38,283 nucleotides of DNA from an uncultured Eubacteriales bacterium (GCA_900319275.1 ONNS01000016.1:1-38283); one strand, 5' to 3'. Positions 1 to 8,162 are shown, counted from the first letter of the stretch. The notes: a model not told the origin generated them from the sequence alone. Numbers and translations: made by a program.

Positions 1-95
1 TGCATTGTAGTCTCCAATCCTTTGCATGAAGACATGCAAAGGATTGGGAAAAACAATGTTTTTCCCAAATCGCTTTCAGCGATTGGAGACGAAAA
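1..95 (+). repeat. Cloverleaf repeat A, copy 1 (cut by window edge)
   Basis: An outer stem GTCTCC (10-15) / GGAGAC (85-90) closes three hairpins. The first has AATCCTTTGCATG paired across an AAGA loop (16-45). The second is GGGAAAAAC / GTTTTTCCC with loop AAT (46-66). The third is AATCGCT / AGCGATT with loop TTC (68-84). An almost identical copy lies inverted at 7831-7926. The first bases also match the far side of that copy, so the repeat probably continues beyond the left edge. No gene is encoded here. Confidence 0.85.
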
Positions 96-108
96 TATAC
101 ATTTACGA

Positions 109-147
109 AACCATCCGGGCTCCGGCCCGGATGGTTTTTCTTTTATT
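109..147 (+). terminator. Rho-independent terminator, rightward
   Basis: The stem CCATCCGGGC / GCCCGGATGG (111-134, loop TCCG) is followed on the plus strand by TTTTTCTTTTATT. It would end a rightward transcript from outside the window. It may also stop leftward transcripts of the GNAT operon, although the T-run on that side is short. Confidence 0.75.
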
Positions 148-183
148 GCGAGAAACAGGCGCTTCCCCGCTCTTGTCCCCCGC

Positions 184-813
184 TCACTCGGTGATCAGCG
201 AACAGGCCGCGTCCTGCCAATCCTCCCGTGTCAGGAGCATTTCCACCGTCGGGATCTGCTTGCCGTCCCGCTCGTAAACAGATGCTCCATACCGCCGCAT
301 GCCCGCCTTCTCCTGGACGCGGCGCGAACCCTCGTTAAAGGTAAAATAGCCTGTATTCACAAAGTCCAGATCCGTGTGAGCAAAGACCCAGCCCAGAGCG
401 GTGCGCAGCAGCTCCGTCATCAGTCCGCGGCGCCAGTACGCCTCGTTCAGGACCATGGAGAAGGACAAGCCCCGTTTTTCCCGCAGCATGGGGTCCTGCT
501 CCAGAAACGGCGAGGCACCCAGCGAAAAACGCCCAACCACCCGCTCCTCCTCTTTCAGCACGATGGCAAAATCGAGCGGCGGATGTCCCGGATGCAGCAC
601 CCGGTCGAATTCTTCCCGCGCCTCTTCCACGGTGTCGATCTCTCTGTTGCCGCTGAGCCGCTGCTGCTCCTTTTGGAGCATGAACGCGGCAAAATCGGAA
701 AAATCCTCTTCCTGAAACAGCCGTAATTGCAGTCTCGCTGTCTCCGGCGGCTCCCGCTGTAAGGCATCAGAAACGGCTGCCAGTATTTCTTTTTGTTTAT
801 CCAAGCTCATCAT
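184..813 (-). CDS. GNAT-family N-acetyltransferase (RimJ/RimL-like)
   Basis: The 209-residue protein has the layout of RimJ/RimL-type GNAT enzymes, which move an acetyl group from acetyl-CoA to a protein N-terminus or small amine. After a short helical start come the RLQLRLF first strand, an IVLKEEERVVGRFSLG strand pair, and the acetyl-CoA loop region YWRRGLMTELLRTAL around residues 126-140. The usual late motif follows (FNEGSRRVQEKAGMRRYG). It is last in a five-gene leftward operon and overlaps the upstream FAD gene by 17 bases, so translation is probably coupled. Two adjacent ATG codons begin the frame and the choice between them is open. The substrate is unknown. Confidence 0.85.
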   Translation of the reverse strand: MMSLDKQKEILAAVSDALQREPPETARLQLRLFQEEDFSDFAAFMLQKEQQRLSGNREIDTVEEAREEFDRVLHPGHPPLDFAIVLKEEERVVGRFSLGASPFLEQDPMLREKRGLSFSMVLNEAYWRRGLMTELLRTALGWVFAHTDLDFVNTGYFTFNEGSRRVQEKAGMRRYGASVYERDGKQIPTVEMLLTREDWQDAACSLITE

Positions 814-2407
814 TCCTCATCTGAACTGCCTCTGCCAGCACGGCCTCGGCGCAGCGCAGGCCGTCGACTGCGGCAGAGGTGATGCCCCCGGCATAGCCCG
901 CGCCCTCGCCGCAGGGGTAGAGCCCGCGGATCGCCGAGCGGCAGCGCGCGTCGCGCAGGATGCGCACCGGCGAGGAGGAGCGCGTCTCGGGCGCGGTCAG
1001 CACCGCGTCGGGCGCATCAAAGCCCTGGAGCTTTTGTCCGAGGGCCGGCAGGGCCTGCTCGAGCACCGAAGTGATGCGCACAGGCAGCACCTCGCGCAGC
1101 TCGCCCCAGACGACGCCCGGGCGGTAGCTGGGCTGCACCTCGCCCGGCCCCACGCTGGGCCGATGTGCGAGGAAGTCCCCGACCCGCTGGGCGGGCGCGC
1201 GGTAGTCCCCACCGCCGTAAAGATAGGCCGCGCGCTCGATCTCGCGCTGCCAGGCCATACCGGCGAGTACCTCCGTACCGGGGAAATCCTCAGGGTGCAG
1301 CGTCACGAGCAGGGCGGCGTTGGCGTTCTCGCCGTCGCGCCGGGAGTAGCTCATGCCGTTGGTGCACACGCCCCCGGCCTCCGAGGCCGCGGCAAACACC
1401 TGGCCGCCGGGGCACATGCAGAAGGTATAGGCGCTCGTGCCGTCCGGCAGGTGGACGTTCAGCGAATAGTCCGCCGCCGGGAGCGCGCCGCGCGCACGGC
1501 CGTACTGGGCCCGGTCGATATCGGACTGCTTATGCTCGATGCGCACGCCCATCGAAAAGGCCTTGGGCTCCATCGGCACGCCGAGGGCGTGCAGCCGCTC
1601 AAAGCTGTCGCGCGCCGAGTGGCCGATCGCGAGGATCAGCTGGCTGCAGGGCAGCACCGTGCGCTCGCCGCCGTGCGTCACGACCACGCCCGTCAGGGCG
1701 CCGTTTTCAAGAATTAAATCGTCCATGCGGCTGCCGAAGCGGATCTCACCGCCGAGTGAGAGGATCTCGGCGCGGATGTTTCTGACCACATCCACTAAAA
1801 TATCGGTGCCGATGTGGGGCTTGGCATCGTAGGTGACGCTCTCCGGCGCGCCGTGGGCGGCAAACTCGGCGAGCACGAAGCGGATGCGTTTATCGTGCGT
1901 GCCGGTGTTCAGCTTGCCGTCGGAGAAGGTGCCGGCGCCGCCTTCGCCAAACTGGACGTTGTTCTCGGTGTCCAGCTCCCCGCCGCGGCGCAGGCGCTCG
2001 ACCGCCGCGGTACGCGTGTCCACATCCTGTCCGCGCTCGAGCACGATCGGCCTGGCCCCGGCGCGCGCGAGCAGCAGCGCGGCGAACATCCCCGCCGGGC
2101 CAAAGCCCACCACGACGGGCCGCGCAGCGTCCGCCGGGACCGCGGGGATCAGGTATTCCTCCTCGACATAGGGGGTGACACTTTTGTCCCGAATACGGCG
2201 CAGCGCGCTCTCCTCGCTGCCGCGCAGCTGCACGGCCACAGCGCAGACATAGTGGATATCGTCCTTTTTGCGCGCGTCCAGCGAGCGCCGCACGAGCTTC
2301 CAGTGCTCGATGCGCCGCGCGTCGACGCGCAGCCTCGCCGCCGCCTTTTCTTGCAGCGCCTCTGTCGGCTCCTCCGGCAGCAGGCGCAGATCCCTCACGA
2401 GTATCAT
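797..2407 (-). CDS. FAD-dependent dehydrogenase-like protein (COG2509)
   Basis: The 536-residue flavoprotein matches the widespread, uncharacterised COG2509 family. About 100 N-terminal residues precede the dinucleotide-binding motif GFGPAGMFAALLLARAG (about residues 101-117). Then come the NNVQFGEGGAGTFSDGKL segment and a C-terminal PCGEGAGYAGGITSAAVDGL motif that closes over FAD. The start is the ATG giving MILVRDLRL. It overlaps the TGA of the upstream flavoprotein (ATGA), and an in-frame start 14 codons earlier lies inside that gene. Two unrelated FAD proteins in tandem, both of unclear function, suggest a shared redox or housekeeping role, but no substrate can be read from the sequence. 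Confidence 0.9.
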   Translation of the reverse strand: MILVRDLRLLPEEPTEALQEKAAARLRVDARRIEHWKLVRRSLDARKKDDIHYVCAVAVQLRGSEESALRRIRDKSVTPYVEEEYLIPAVPADAARPVVVGFGPAGMFAALLLARAGARPIVLERGQDVDTRTAAVERLRRGGELDTENNVQFGEGGAGTFSDGKLNTGTHDKRIRFVLAEFAAHGAPESVTYDAKPHIGTDILVDVVRNIRAEILSLGGEIRFGSRMDDLILENGALTGVVVTHGGERTVLPCSQLILAIGHSARDSFERLHALGVPMEPKAFSMGVRIEHKQSDIDRAQYGRARGALPAADYSLNVHLPDGTSAYTFCMCPGGQVFAAASEAGGVCTNGMSYSRRDGENANAALLVTLHPEDFPGTEVLAGMAWQREIERAAYLYGGGDYRAPAQRVGDFLAHRPSVGPGEVQPSYRPGVVWGELREVLPVRITSVLEQALPALGQKLQGFDAPDAVLTAPETRSSSPVRILRDARCRSAIRGLYPCGEGAGYAGGITSAAVDGLRCAEAVLAEAVQMRNDELG

Positions 2408-3615
2408 CGGCCCAGCCTCCCGGCCATACGCCCGCTGGCCCAGGCCCACTGCAGATTGAAGCCGCCGCAGTCGCCGTCGATGTCCAGCAGCTCGCCGCAG
2501 ACGAAGAGCCGCGGCATAAACCAGCTTTCGAGTGTATCGCGGTTAAAGCCCGCCGTGCGGATGCCGCCCGCCGTCACCTGGGCGTGATCGAAGCCCTCAG
2601 TGCCCGTCACGGGCAGGGTGAAGTCCTTACAGATCGCGGCAACAGCGGCCAGCTGCCCCTCGGTCAGCGCCGCGAGCGGCACGCCCTGCGGCGCGCCCGC
2701 GGCCTTGAGCAGCATCCGGCCGAGACGGTTGTGGAGCATGCCGGTCAGAAGCTCGGCGCTCTCAAGCTTCGGGAAGGTCTCGCAGCGGCTGCGCAGAAGC
2801 TGCAGCAGCTCGTCCTTTCCGATCTGCCGCAGGAAATCGACGTGCAGCGTCAGCCCCTCGCCGCCGGTCGCGGCCGCGCGGCTGATGTCAAAGGCCGCCG
2901 GGCCTGAGACGCCCTTTTCGGTAAACTGCAGCTCTCCGCCGCTCTCGCCGAGCAGCTCTCCACCGCCGCACAGCCGCAGCGCGGTATCGGCGCGCACGCC
3001 CTTGAGCGAGCGCGGGTAGTCCGTGCCTGTCAGCAGCTGCACGAGCGAGGGGTAGAGCGCCGTGCGCTTGTGTCCGAGAGGCTTTAAGAGCTGATAGCCG
3101 TCCATCACGCCGCCGAGCTTCGCCCCGGCCGCGCCGCCGCAGGCCACGATCAGATCGTCGGCGTGCAGCGTCTCTTCGTCACAGACGACGGTATAGCCCG
3201 TCTTTTCGCGCCTGATGTCCCGCACCGGGCAGCCGCAGCGCACATCGACGGCGCGCTGCGCAAGCGCAAAGCGCAGCACGTCCACCACGCTGTTGGCGGA
3301 GTCCGACAGCGGATAGACCCGGCCCGAGGGCTCGGTCACGGTCAGCAGGCCGAGCGCGTGGAAAAAGTCCAGCGTGTCGCGCGGCGTAAAGCGCGTAAGG
3401 GCGGGGGCGGCAAAATCCCGGTCCTCGCCGTGGTAGTTGTCGATCGCCGCGCCGATGTTCGTCAGGTTGCAGCGGCCGTTGCCGGTTGCAAGCAGCTTGC
3501 GGCCCACGCGGCTCTGCCGCTCGAGCAGCAGCACGCGGTTAGTCTTATCCTCGGCCGCCGTCAGCGCGGCCATCATGCCGGCGGCTCCGCCGCCGATGAC
3601 GATTACCTGATTCAT
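2404..3615 (-). CDS. BaiN/HI0933-like FAD-binding oxidoreductase
   Basis: The 403-residue protein has the N-terminal FAD motif VIVIGGGAAGMMAALTAAE (residues 4-22) and the family hallmark GRKLLATGNGRCNLTN shortly after. It ends with CGELLDIDGDCGGFNLQWAWASG, typical of the HI0933/YhiN/BaiN group. BaiN in gut clostridia has been linked to bile acid dehydroxylation, but most members are uncharacterised, so that role is not assumed here. Two nearby ATGs are possible. The second (MNQVIV) is chosen because AGAGG sits six bases before it, whereas the first directly abuts it. It starts two bases beyond the asparaginase stop and overlaps the next gene by four bases. Confidence 0.88.
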   Translation of the reverse strand: MNQVIVIGGGAAGMMAALTAAEDKTNRVLLLERQSRVGRKLLATGNGRCNLTNIGAAIDNYHGEDRDFAAPALTRFTPRDTLDFFHALGLLTVTEPSGRVYPLSDSANSVVDVLRFALAQRAVDVRCGCPVRDIRREKTGYTVVCDEETLHADDLIVACGGAAGAKLGGVMDGYQLLKPLGHKRTALYPSLVQLLTGTDYPRSLKGVRADTALRLCGGGELLGESGGELQFTEKGVSGPAAFDISRAAATGGEGLTLHVDFLRQIGKDELLQLLRSRCETFPKLESAELLTGMLHNRLGRMLLKAAGAPQGVPLAALTEGQLAAVAAICKDFTLPVTGTEGFDHAQVTAGGIRTAGFNRDTLESWFMPRLFVCGELLDIDGDCGGFNLQWAWASGRMAGRLGR

Positions 3616-3617
3616 AG

Positions 3618-4616
3618 TCATCCTCTGTACAGAATATCGTTGGCCACGGGCGTGTAAAAGAGCCGTGCGGCCTCGTCGGCGTCGCGCGTCCGGCCGAGGA
3701 TCCACATGATCTTCGCAAGCGCCGCCTCGCTGGTCATATCGTAGGCCTCAAGCACGCGGCGGTAGCCCTTGAGCCGGTGTCCCACCTGGTAGATCGAGAG
3801 ATCCGAGCCCTCGTTCTGCACCTGGGTCGTCACGACGATGAATTTCCCGGCGTCGCAGGCGCGGCGCACGGTTTCGAACAGGCGGTCGTCGCTGTAGGAC
3901 GGCAGGCCGCCGACGCCGAAGCATTCGACGAGCAGCGCGTCCTTGCGCTCCAGCAGGTATTCGAGCAGCTCATTGTCGGTGCCCGGGATCATCTTGATGA
4001 GCCCGACGTTTTCATCGAGCGTATCGAAAAACAGCGGCCGCGGCAGCACCGCGGGCTCGATATAGGTCATCAGCCGGTGGTCGTGCAATATGCCGAGATC
4101 CGGGTAGTTGATGCTGGAGAAGGCCGTAAAGCTCTTCGAGCAGGTTTTGCGCGCCCTCGTGCCGACGATCACGCGGCCCGAAAACACGATGCACACGCCG
4201 TGCACGGTCTCGGAGCAGGCGCAGACAAAGGCGTCCATCAGATTCAGCTTCGAGTCGGTGGAGTCGTAGTTGATGGGCTTTTGCGCGCCGGTCAGGACGA
4301 TGGGCTTCCGGGCCCCCTGCACGAGATAGGACAGGGCCGCGGCCGTATAGGCCATCGTGTCGGTGCCGTGGCTGATCACAAAGCCGTCGTAGCTGTCGTA
4401 GTGCTCGCGCAGTGCCCGGGCCACGGCGACCCAGTGCGCGGGCGTCATATTGGTGCTGTCGATGTTGAAAAGCTCGAGACAGTCGACCTCGGCAATGGAG
4501 GAGATACCCGGCACGTAGCGCAGCAGCTGTGCGGGTGTCAGCTCCGGGCTCAGCCCGTCGGGCGTCATTTCCGAGGCGATCGTCCCGCCCGTGCCCAGCA
4601 TGAGGATCTTTTTCAC
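3618..4616 (-). CDS. ansA: Type I L-asparaginase
   Basis: The 332-residue enzyme hydrolyses L-asparagine to aspartate and ammonia. Both signature regions are present: MLGTGGTIAS with the nucleophile Thr12, and ISHGTDTMAYTA with Thr85-Asp86. The TGAQKPI segment carries the assisting lysine of the family. There is no signal peptide, which fits the cytoplasmic type I enzyme. The gene begins inside the last codon of the acyltransferase (ATGA overlap) and runs directly into the BaiN-like gene, so it belongs to the same transcript. Length and motifs are complete. Confidence 0.93.
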   Translation of the reverse strand: MKKILMLGTGGTIASEMTPDGLSPELTPAQLLRYVPGISSIAEVDCLELFNIDSTNMTPAHWVAVARALREHYDSYDGFVISHGTDTMAYTAAALSYLVQGARKPIVLTGAQKPINYDSTDSKLNLMDAFVCACSETVHGVCIVFSGRVIVGTRARKTCSKSFTAFSSINYPDLGILHDHRLMTYIEPAVLPRPLFFDTLDENVGLIKMIPGTDNELLEYLLERKDALLVECFGVGGLPSYSDDRLFETVRRACDAGKFIVVTTQVQNEGSDLSIYQVGHRLKGYRRVLEAYDMTSEAALAKIMWILGRTRDADEAARLFYTPVANDILYRG

Positions 4617-6190
4617 GGTGTGCTCTCCTCCTGTATATCCGATGTGTCATTCTCCGGCAGCCACGCGGCGGTAAAGCGGCGCAGCGTCGGGGCATGGTGA
4701 AAGAGCGCGGCGGCGAGCGTCCAGAGCGCATACCACGAGAACATCGTGCCGCTGTCCCCCCGCAGAAGGAAGAGGGCGAAATCCCCAGGGACGAGCAGCT
4801 CGCCGAGCGCCACCAGCGCCAGGCCGATCACGGCGCGCAGGCCAAGCTCCAGCGACAGCAGCGGCGCCCCTTCGGCACGGCTGCGCTCGATACAGATGCC
4901 TGCGGCCGTCCAGACCGCAAGCGCACATGCCAGCGCCGCGCGCAGGGCGTTGACCAGCTCGTTCATGCCCTCGTAAAGTACGGCTGTCGGCGTACCGTGT
5001 ACGGCACGCAGCAGCGGCAGCACCGTCGGCAGCAGGCCGAGCAGCACGGCCGCGGCGGCGGCCAGCGCCGCCCACGCCGCGCGGCGATGCGCCCGGTCCT
5101 CAACCGGACGTCCGCCGTGAAACCATCGGCTGAGCGCGTTTGCGGCGCAGTGGAGCCAAGCGTGAGCGGCGCACAGCAGCGCGTGCCCGCGCGGCAGCAG
5201 CACACGGTCGACCGCCGCCATCCACAGCCGCTCGACCGTCAGCCGCCGTACCCAGTCAACGGCAAAGCCCATCAGCAGCACGCACAGGCAGCATACCGTG
5301 GAATAGCCCAGCAGCTGTCCGCTGCCGTACCAGTCCGCGCCGTGGAACAGCGTTTTCCACAGATAGCTGCGGAAAAACGGGTTTTCATGGAACAGATACA
5401 CGCCAAAGGAGCCCGCGCCCAGCCAATTGATCACGCGACTGTAGTGCGGCTTCGATTCGGCAAAAAAGATCAGCAGCTCGACGGAGATCGCGATCGTCAC
5501 GGGGCTGTAGATCTCCTCAAAAATGCCGTGCACGGTCCCGCGCAGCAGCAGGAACAGCCACAGACCGAGCGCGAGCAGCAGATGCCGCCCGGGTTTTCCG
5601 CCGCGCGGATAGAGCCGGACATAGCCCGCGAGCAGATAGAAGAGGATAAAACGCCCGTAGGAGCTCAGCTGGTTGCTCGCGCGCGCGACTGTCGGCAAAA
5701 AGGAGCCGAGCAGAAACAGCACCGCGAGCAGAAGGCGCAGCTTTTCGCGCGGCAGACGGTGCAGCAGCTCGTTGAGGATCGGGCTTGTCAGCATCAGGCA
5801 GACGAAGGTCGTCGGGAACCAGTAGGTGCCGAAGCTCAGCGGGAAGAGGGCGTTGCGGACGTTTTCAAAGCGCAGCGCCGCGTTCTCCGGGCAGAGGACG
5901 AGCGCGCACAGCAGATAGATGGTTATGGAATACAGCCAGACTTGGCCCCAGAGCTTGAGGAACTTGCACAGGGTATAGCGGCTCTCGACCATGTAATAGC
6001 CCGAGATCACCACGAAAAAGTCCACGCCCATCTTGCCGAAGGCAAAAAAGCCGCTGATGACCAGCCGGTCGCGCATCGTGGCCGGGATCGTAAAGCCGCT
6101 GTAGCAGATATAGTGGTGCATGACGATCAGCACGATCGCCAGCACGCGCATCAGCTCGAGATTGGAATTTCGTTCCCTGATCCTGTCCAT
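4613..6190 (-). CDS. Acyltransferase-3 family membrane protein with extra C-terminal membrane block
   Basis: The 525-residue integral membrane protein starts with the acyltransferase-3 signature NLELMRVLAIVLIVMHHY, including the conserved histidine pair. About ten membrane helices typical of O-acetylating enzymes (OafA/WecH-like) follow to about residue 340. Such proteins usually acylate cell-surface sugars. The last 180 residues are unusual: an Arg/His-rich linker is followed by four or five more Ala/Leu-rich membrane segments that I do not recognise. The start (MDRIRERNSN) lies downstream of a G-rich ribosome site and a clear promoter. It is first in the five-gene operon. Confidence 0.85.
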   Translation of the reverse strand: MDRIRERNSNLELMRVLAIVLIVMHHYICYSGFTIPATMRDRLVISGFFAFGKMGVDFFVVISGYYMVESRYTLCKFLKLWGQVWLYSITIYLLCALVLCPENAALRFENVRNALFPLSFGTYWFPTTFVCLMLTSPILNELLHRLPREKLRLLLAVLFLLGSFLPTVARASNQLSSYGRFILFYLLAGYVRLYPRGGKPGRHLLLALGLWLFLLLRGTVHGIFEEIYSPVTIAISVELLIFFAESKPHYSRVINWLGAGSFGVYLFHENPFFRSYLWKTLFHGADWYGSGQLLGYSTVCCLCVLLMGFAVDWVRRLTVERLWMAAVDRVLLPRGHALLCAAHAWLHCAANALSRWFHGGRPVEDRAHRRAAWAALAAAAAVLLGLLPTVLPLLRAVHGTPTAVLYEGMNELVNALRAALACALAVWTAAGICIERSRAEGAPLLSLELGLRAVIGLALVALGELLVPGDFALFLLRGDSGTMFSWYALWTLAAALFHHAPTLRRFTAAWLPENDTSDIQEESTP

Positions 6191-6217
6191 AGCGGCCAGC
6201 CCCCCTTTTCCGTTAAT

Positions 6218-6247
6218 CAGTATAGCACAACCCGCCGCCCGTGACAA
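6218..6247 (-). promoter_or_regulatory. Sigma-A promoter of the acyltransferase-asparaginase operon
   Basis: TTGTCA (6242-6247) and TATACT (6218-6223) are separated by 18 bases on the minus strand, about 28 bases before the acyltransferase start. Confidence 0.75.
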
Positions 6248-6284
6248 TTTCCTCAAGCGAATAAAATCGGCGGGCAGGCAAACA

Positions 6285-6329
6285 ATTGCACCCGTCCGCT
6301 CTGCCGATCACAGGGCGGACGGGTGCTGT
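6285..6329 (-). terminator. Terminator after the permease gene
   Basis: A 12-bp stem, GCACCCGTCCGC (6288-6299) / GCGGACGGGTGC (6315-6326), lies just past the permease stop codon. The T-run is weak on both strands. Its position between the permease and the next operon promoter supports transcript termination. Confidence 0.65.
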
Positions 6330-6341
6330 ATTGTCTAATTT

Positions 6342-7616
6342 TCAGGCCCAGAGCAGCCAGATGGTAAGGGCGCCGGAGACGGCGGCGATCAGCGTGAAAG
6401 GCACGCCGATGCGCATAAAGTCGCCGGTCGAAACCTTGTAGCCCGCTTTTTGCAGAATGCCGATGCCGGCGATATTCGCCGAGGCGCCGACAGGCGTGAT
6501 GTTGCCGCCGAGTGTCGCGCCGATCAGCAGCCCGAAGGCGAAGAGATAGGGCTCCTCCCCCATGAGCGCGGCAATGCCGCTGACGACGGGCAGCATCGTG
6601 GCGACATAGGGAATGTTGTCGATAAAGGCACTCAGCAGCACCGACACCGCCACGATCAGCACAAACATCAAAAGCTTCGAGCCGCCGCCCAGCCGGACGA
6701 AGAGCGCAGCGATCGCGTCGATCACACCGGCCTGGGTGATGCCCTCGATCACCATGAAGAGGCCGGCCAGAAGCAGCAGCGTCTTGTAGTCGATGGCGCG
6801 CAGCACGTCCTTCACGACCTCGGCGCTGCGCCGGCGAAGCGTCTCATACAGGAGGCCGAGGATCGCAACACCCATGCAGATAGTGCCGTTGGTGAGCGCG
6901 GGCTTGTTCTCAAACTGCGAAGCGACGATCAGCAGCACCACCGTCCCGACCATCAGCACCGTGGGAACATAATCCGTGACCTTCGTTGTGATCTCGGCAC
7001 TGACGCGGTCCTTTTCCCGGCGAAAGAGGAACAGCAGCACCGGGATCGTCAGCAGCGCGCCGATCTCGACAGCCAGCGCGATGCCGGGGCGGCCGTGGAA
7101 CCAGAAGAAATCGTTAAAGCTCATGTCCATATAGCCGGCCAGCAGGATCGAGGTCGTATCGCCCACGAGTGTGGCGGCGCCCTGCAAATTGGAGGACACG
7201 GCGATCGAGATGATGAGCGGCACCGGGTTGGTATTGAGCTTTTTGGCAACAGCCAGACCCACCGGCGCCACCATCAGCACCGTCGCCACGTTGTCGACGA
7301 AGGCGGAGATCACGCCGGAAAACACGCTGAGCACGACAGCGGCCCACTGGACATTCGGCACCTTCTGCAGCAGTCCCTCGGCCATCAGGGCGGGCATATT
7401 GCTCTCGATAAAGAGCTCGACCGTGGCCATCGTGCCGCAGAGCATCATCAGCACGTTCCAGTTGACCGCCTCCAGCGCCGCCAGCGGCGGCAGCAGCCGC
7501 AGCAGCATGAAGACCGCCGCGGCGCCGAGCGCGATCATCCAGCGGCTGTCTGAGAAGACCAGCAGCATGGCGTACATGACGCCGAATAAAAGCAGGGCAA
7601 GGATCATCGGATTCAT
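6342..7616 (-). CDS. ArsB/NhaD/SLC13-type ion permease, riboswitch-controlled
   Basis: The 424-residue protein has about eleven hydrophobic helices arranged as two repeats. The recurring segments SAFVDNVATVLMVAPVGLAVAK and SAFIDNIPYVATMLPV are characteristic of the ion transporter superfamily that includes ArsB, NhaD and CitM. The two halves carry matching re-entrant motifs (SNLQGAATLVGDTTSILL and GATLGGNITPVGASANI). The start MNPMILALL follows AGGAGGAAACGCGT. The 5' leader carries a probable yybP-ykoY manganese riboswitch and an intrinsic terminator, so a role in Mn2+ export or metal homeostasis is a reasonable inference. The family alone would equally allow Na+/H+ antiport or anion export. 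Confidence 0.85.
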   Translation of the reverse strand: MNPMILALLLFGVMYAMLLVFSDSRWMIALGAAAVFMLLRLLPPLAALEAVNWNVLMMLCGTMATVELFIESNMPALMAEGLLQKVPNVQWAAVVLSVFSGVISAFVDNVATVLMVAPVGLAVAKKLNTNPVPLIISIAVSSNLQGAATLVGDTTSILLAGYMDMSFNDFFWFHGRPGIALAVEIGALLTIPVLLFLFRREKDRVSAEITTKVTDYVPTVLMVGTVVLLIVASQFENKPALTNGTICMGVAILGLLYETLRRRSAEVVKDVLRAIDYKTLLLLAGLFMVIEGITQAGVIDAIAALFVRLGGGSKLLMFVLIVAVSVLLSAFIDNIPYVATMLPVVSGIAALMGEEPYLFAFGLLIGATLGGNITPVGASANIAGIGILQKAGYKVSTGDFMRIGVPFTLIAAVSGALTIWLLWA

Positions 7617-7650
7617 ACGCGTTTCCTCCTGTATTGCCCGGTTCACAGGC

Positions 7651-7685
7651 AATAAAAAAAACAGATATGGCCGTGCCATATCTGC
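7651..7685 (-). terminator. Intrinsic terminator in the permease leader (riboswitch expression platform)
   Basis: On the minus strand, GCAGATATGG and CCATATCTG form an 11-bp stem with a short ACGG-type loop, followed by eight T residues. It lies between the riboswitch-like domain and the permease ribosome site, so read-through must be regulated for the permease to be made. Confidence 0.8.
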
Positions 7686-7714
7686 AGAGTCTATACCCCC
7701 ATGTATGGCCAGCG

Positions 7715-7825
7715 CCGTACATGAGTCTCACAGCTTCAGAAAAGACGCCGGGCCCTGTCCGAACACAGGCCGTGATGACGACGCCTTTTGCGGTTTCCCG
7801 CCCGTTACTCCCCCATGGATAGGTA
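7715..7825 (-). promoter_or_regulatory. yybP-ykoY-type manganese riboswitch aptamer
   Basis: The minus strand shows the conserved blocks of this class in order. GGGGAGTA is followed by a small CGGGAAACCG hairpin. Then comes GTCGTCA, a variable GC-rich hairpin (GGCCTG / CAGGGCC), the CCGGCGTC return strand pairing with GGCGTC, and a closing GAGAC. These are the residues that build the paired Mn2+ pocket in known structures. A terminator and a membrane transporter gene follow, as is normal for the class. The exact P1 boundary could not be fixed by eye. Confidence 0.72.
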
Positions 7826-7830
7826 ATATA

Positions 7831-7926
7831 TAATTTCGTCTCCAATCGCTGAAAGCGATTTAGGAAAACATAGTTTTTCCTAATCCTTTGCATGTCTTCA
7901 TGCAAAGGATCGGAGACTACAATGCA
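7831..7926 (-). repeat. Cloverleaf repeat A, copy 2 (inverted)
   Basis: Read on the minus strand this matches bases 1-95 with five differences. One G:C pair of the middle hairpin has become A:T on both sides. One change turns an A-T pair near the outer stem into G-T, one is in a loop, and one T is lost. The GTCTCC / GGAGAC closing stem (7838-7843 and 7912-7917) and all three hairpins are kept. It lies directly upstream of the riboswitch leader. Confidence 0.85.
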
Positions 7927-7937
7927 ATTTATTCCCA

Positions 7938-8122
7938 ATACACGCCTTACGGCGTGTATACAGAGAAGTTATTACTTCTCTACGTAAGCGGGCAATAGCC
8001 CGCAACTGACGCACAATGTGCGTCAGTTGGAGACGACGTTGCAACGGTATCCCCGAAAAACACAGATTATTCTGCGTTTTTCATGCGAAACAGCGTTTCG
8101 CATGCGCGCATTTCATGCGCGC
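7938..8122. repeat. Array of consecutive hairpins next to repeat A
   Basis: At least seven perfect or near-perfect hairpins follow one another with almost no spacer: 7938-7959 (ATACACGCC), 7962-7981 (AGAGAAGT), 7988-8003 (GCGGGC), 8004-8028 (AACTGACGCAC), 8055-8082 (GAAAAACaCAGA), 8082-8104 (CATGCGAAAC) and 8104-8122 (GCGCGCAT). Loops are three or four bases (TTAC, TATT, AATA, AAT, TTAT, AGC, TTC). The stems are unrelated in sequence. GGAGACG at 8029-8035 can pair with CGTCTCC at 7837-7843, enclosing both the cloverleaf and the first four hairpins. No open frame with a ribosome site is present. Confidence 0.85.
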
Positions 8123-8162
8123 GGAGATTTAATTATAACACACTCTTCGGCGTGCGTCAAGG

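Noticed and set aside
7938-8122. The hairpin array considered as a CRISPR array.
   Set aside because: The hairpins are not copies of one repeat, there are no uniform spacers, and no cas genes are present.
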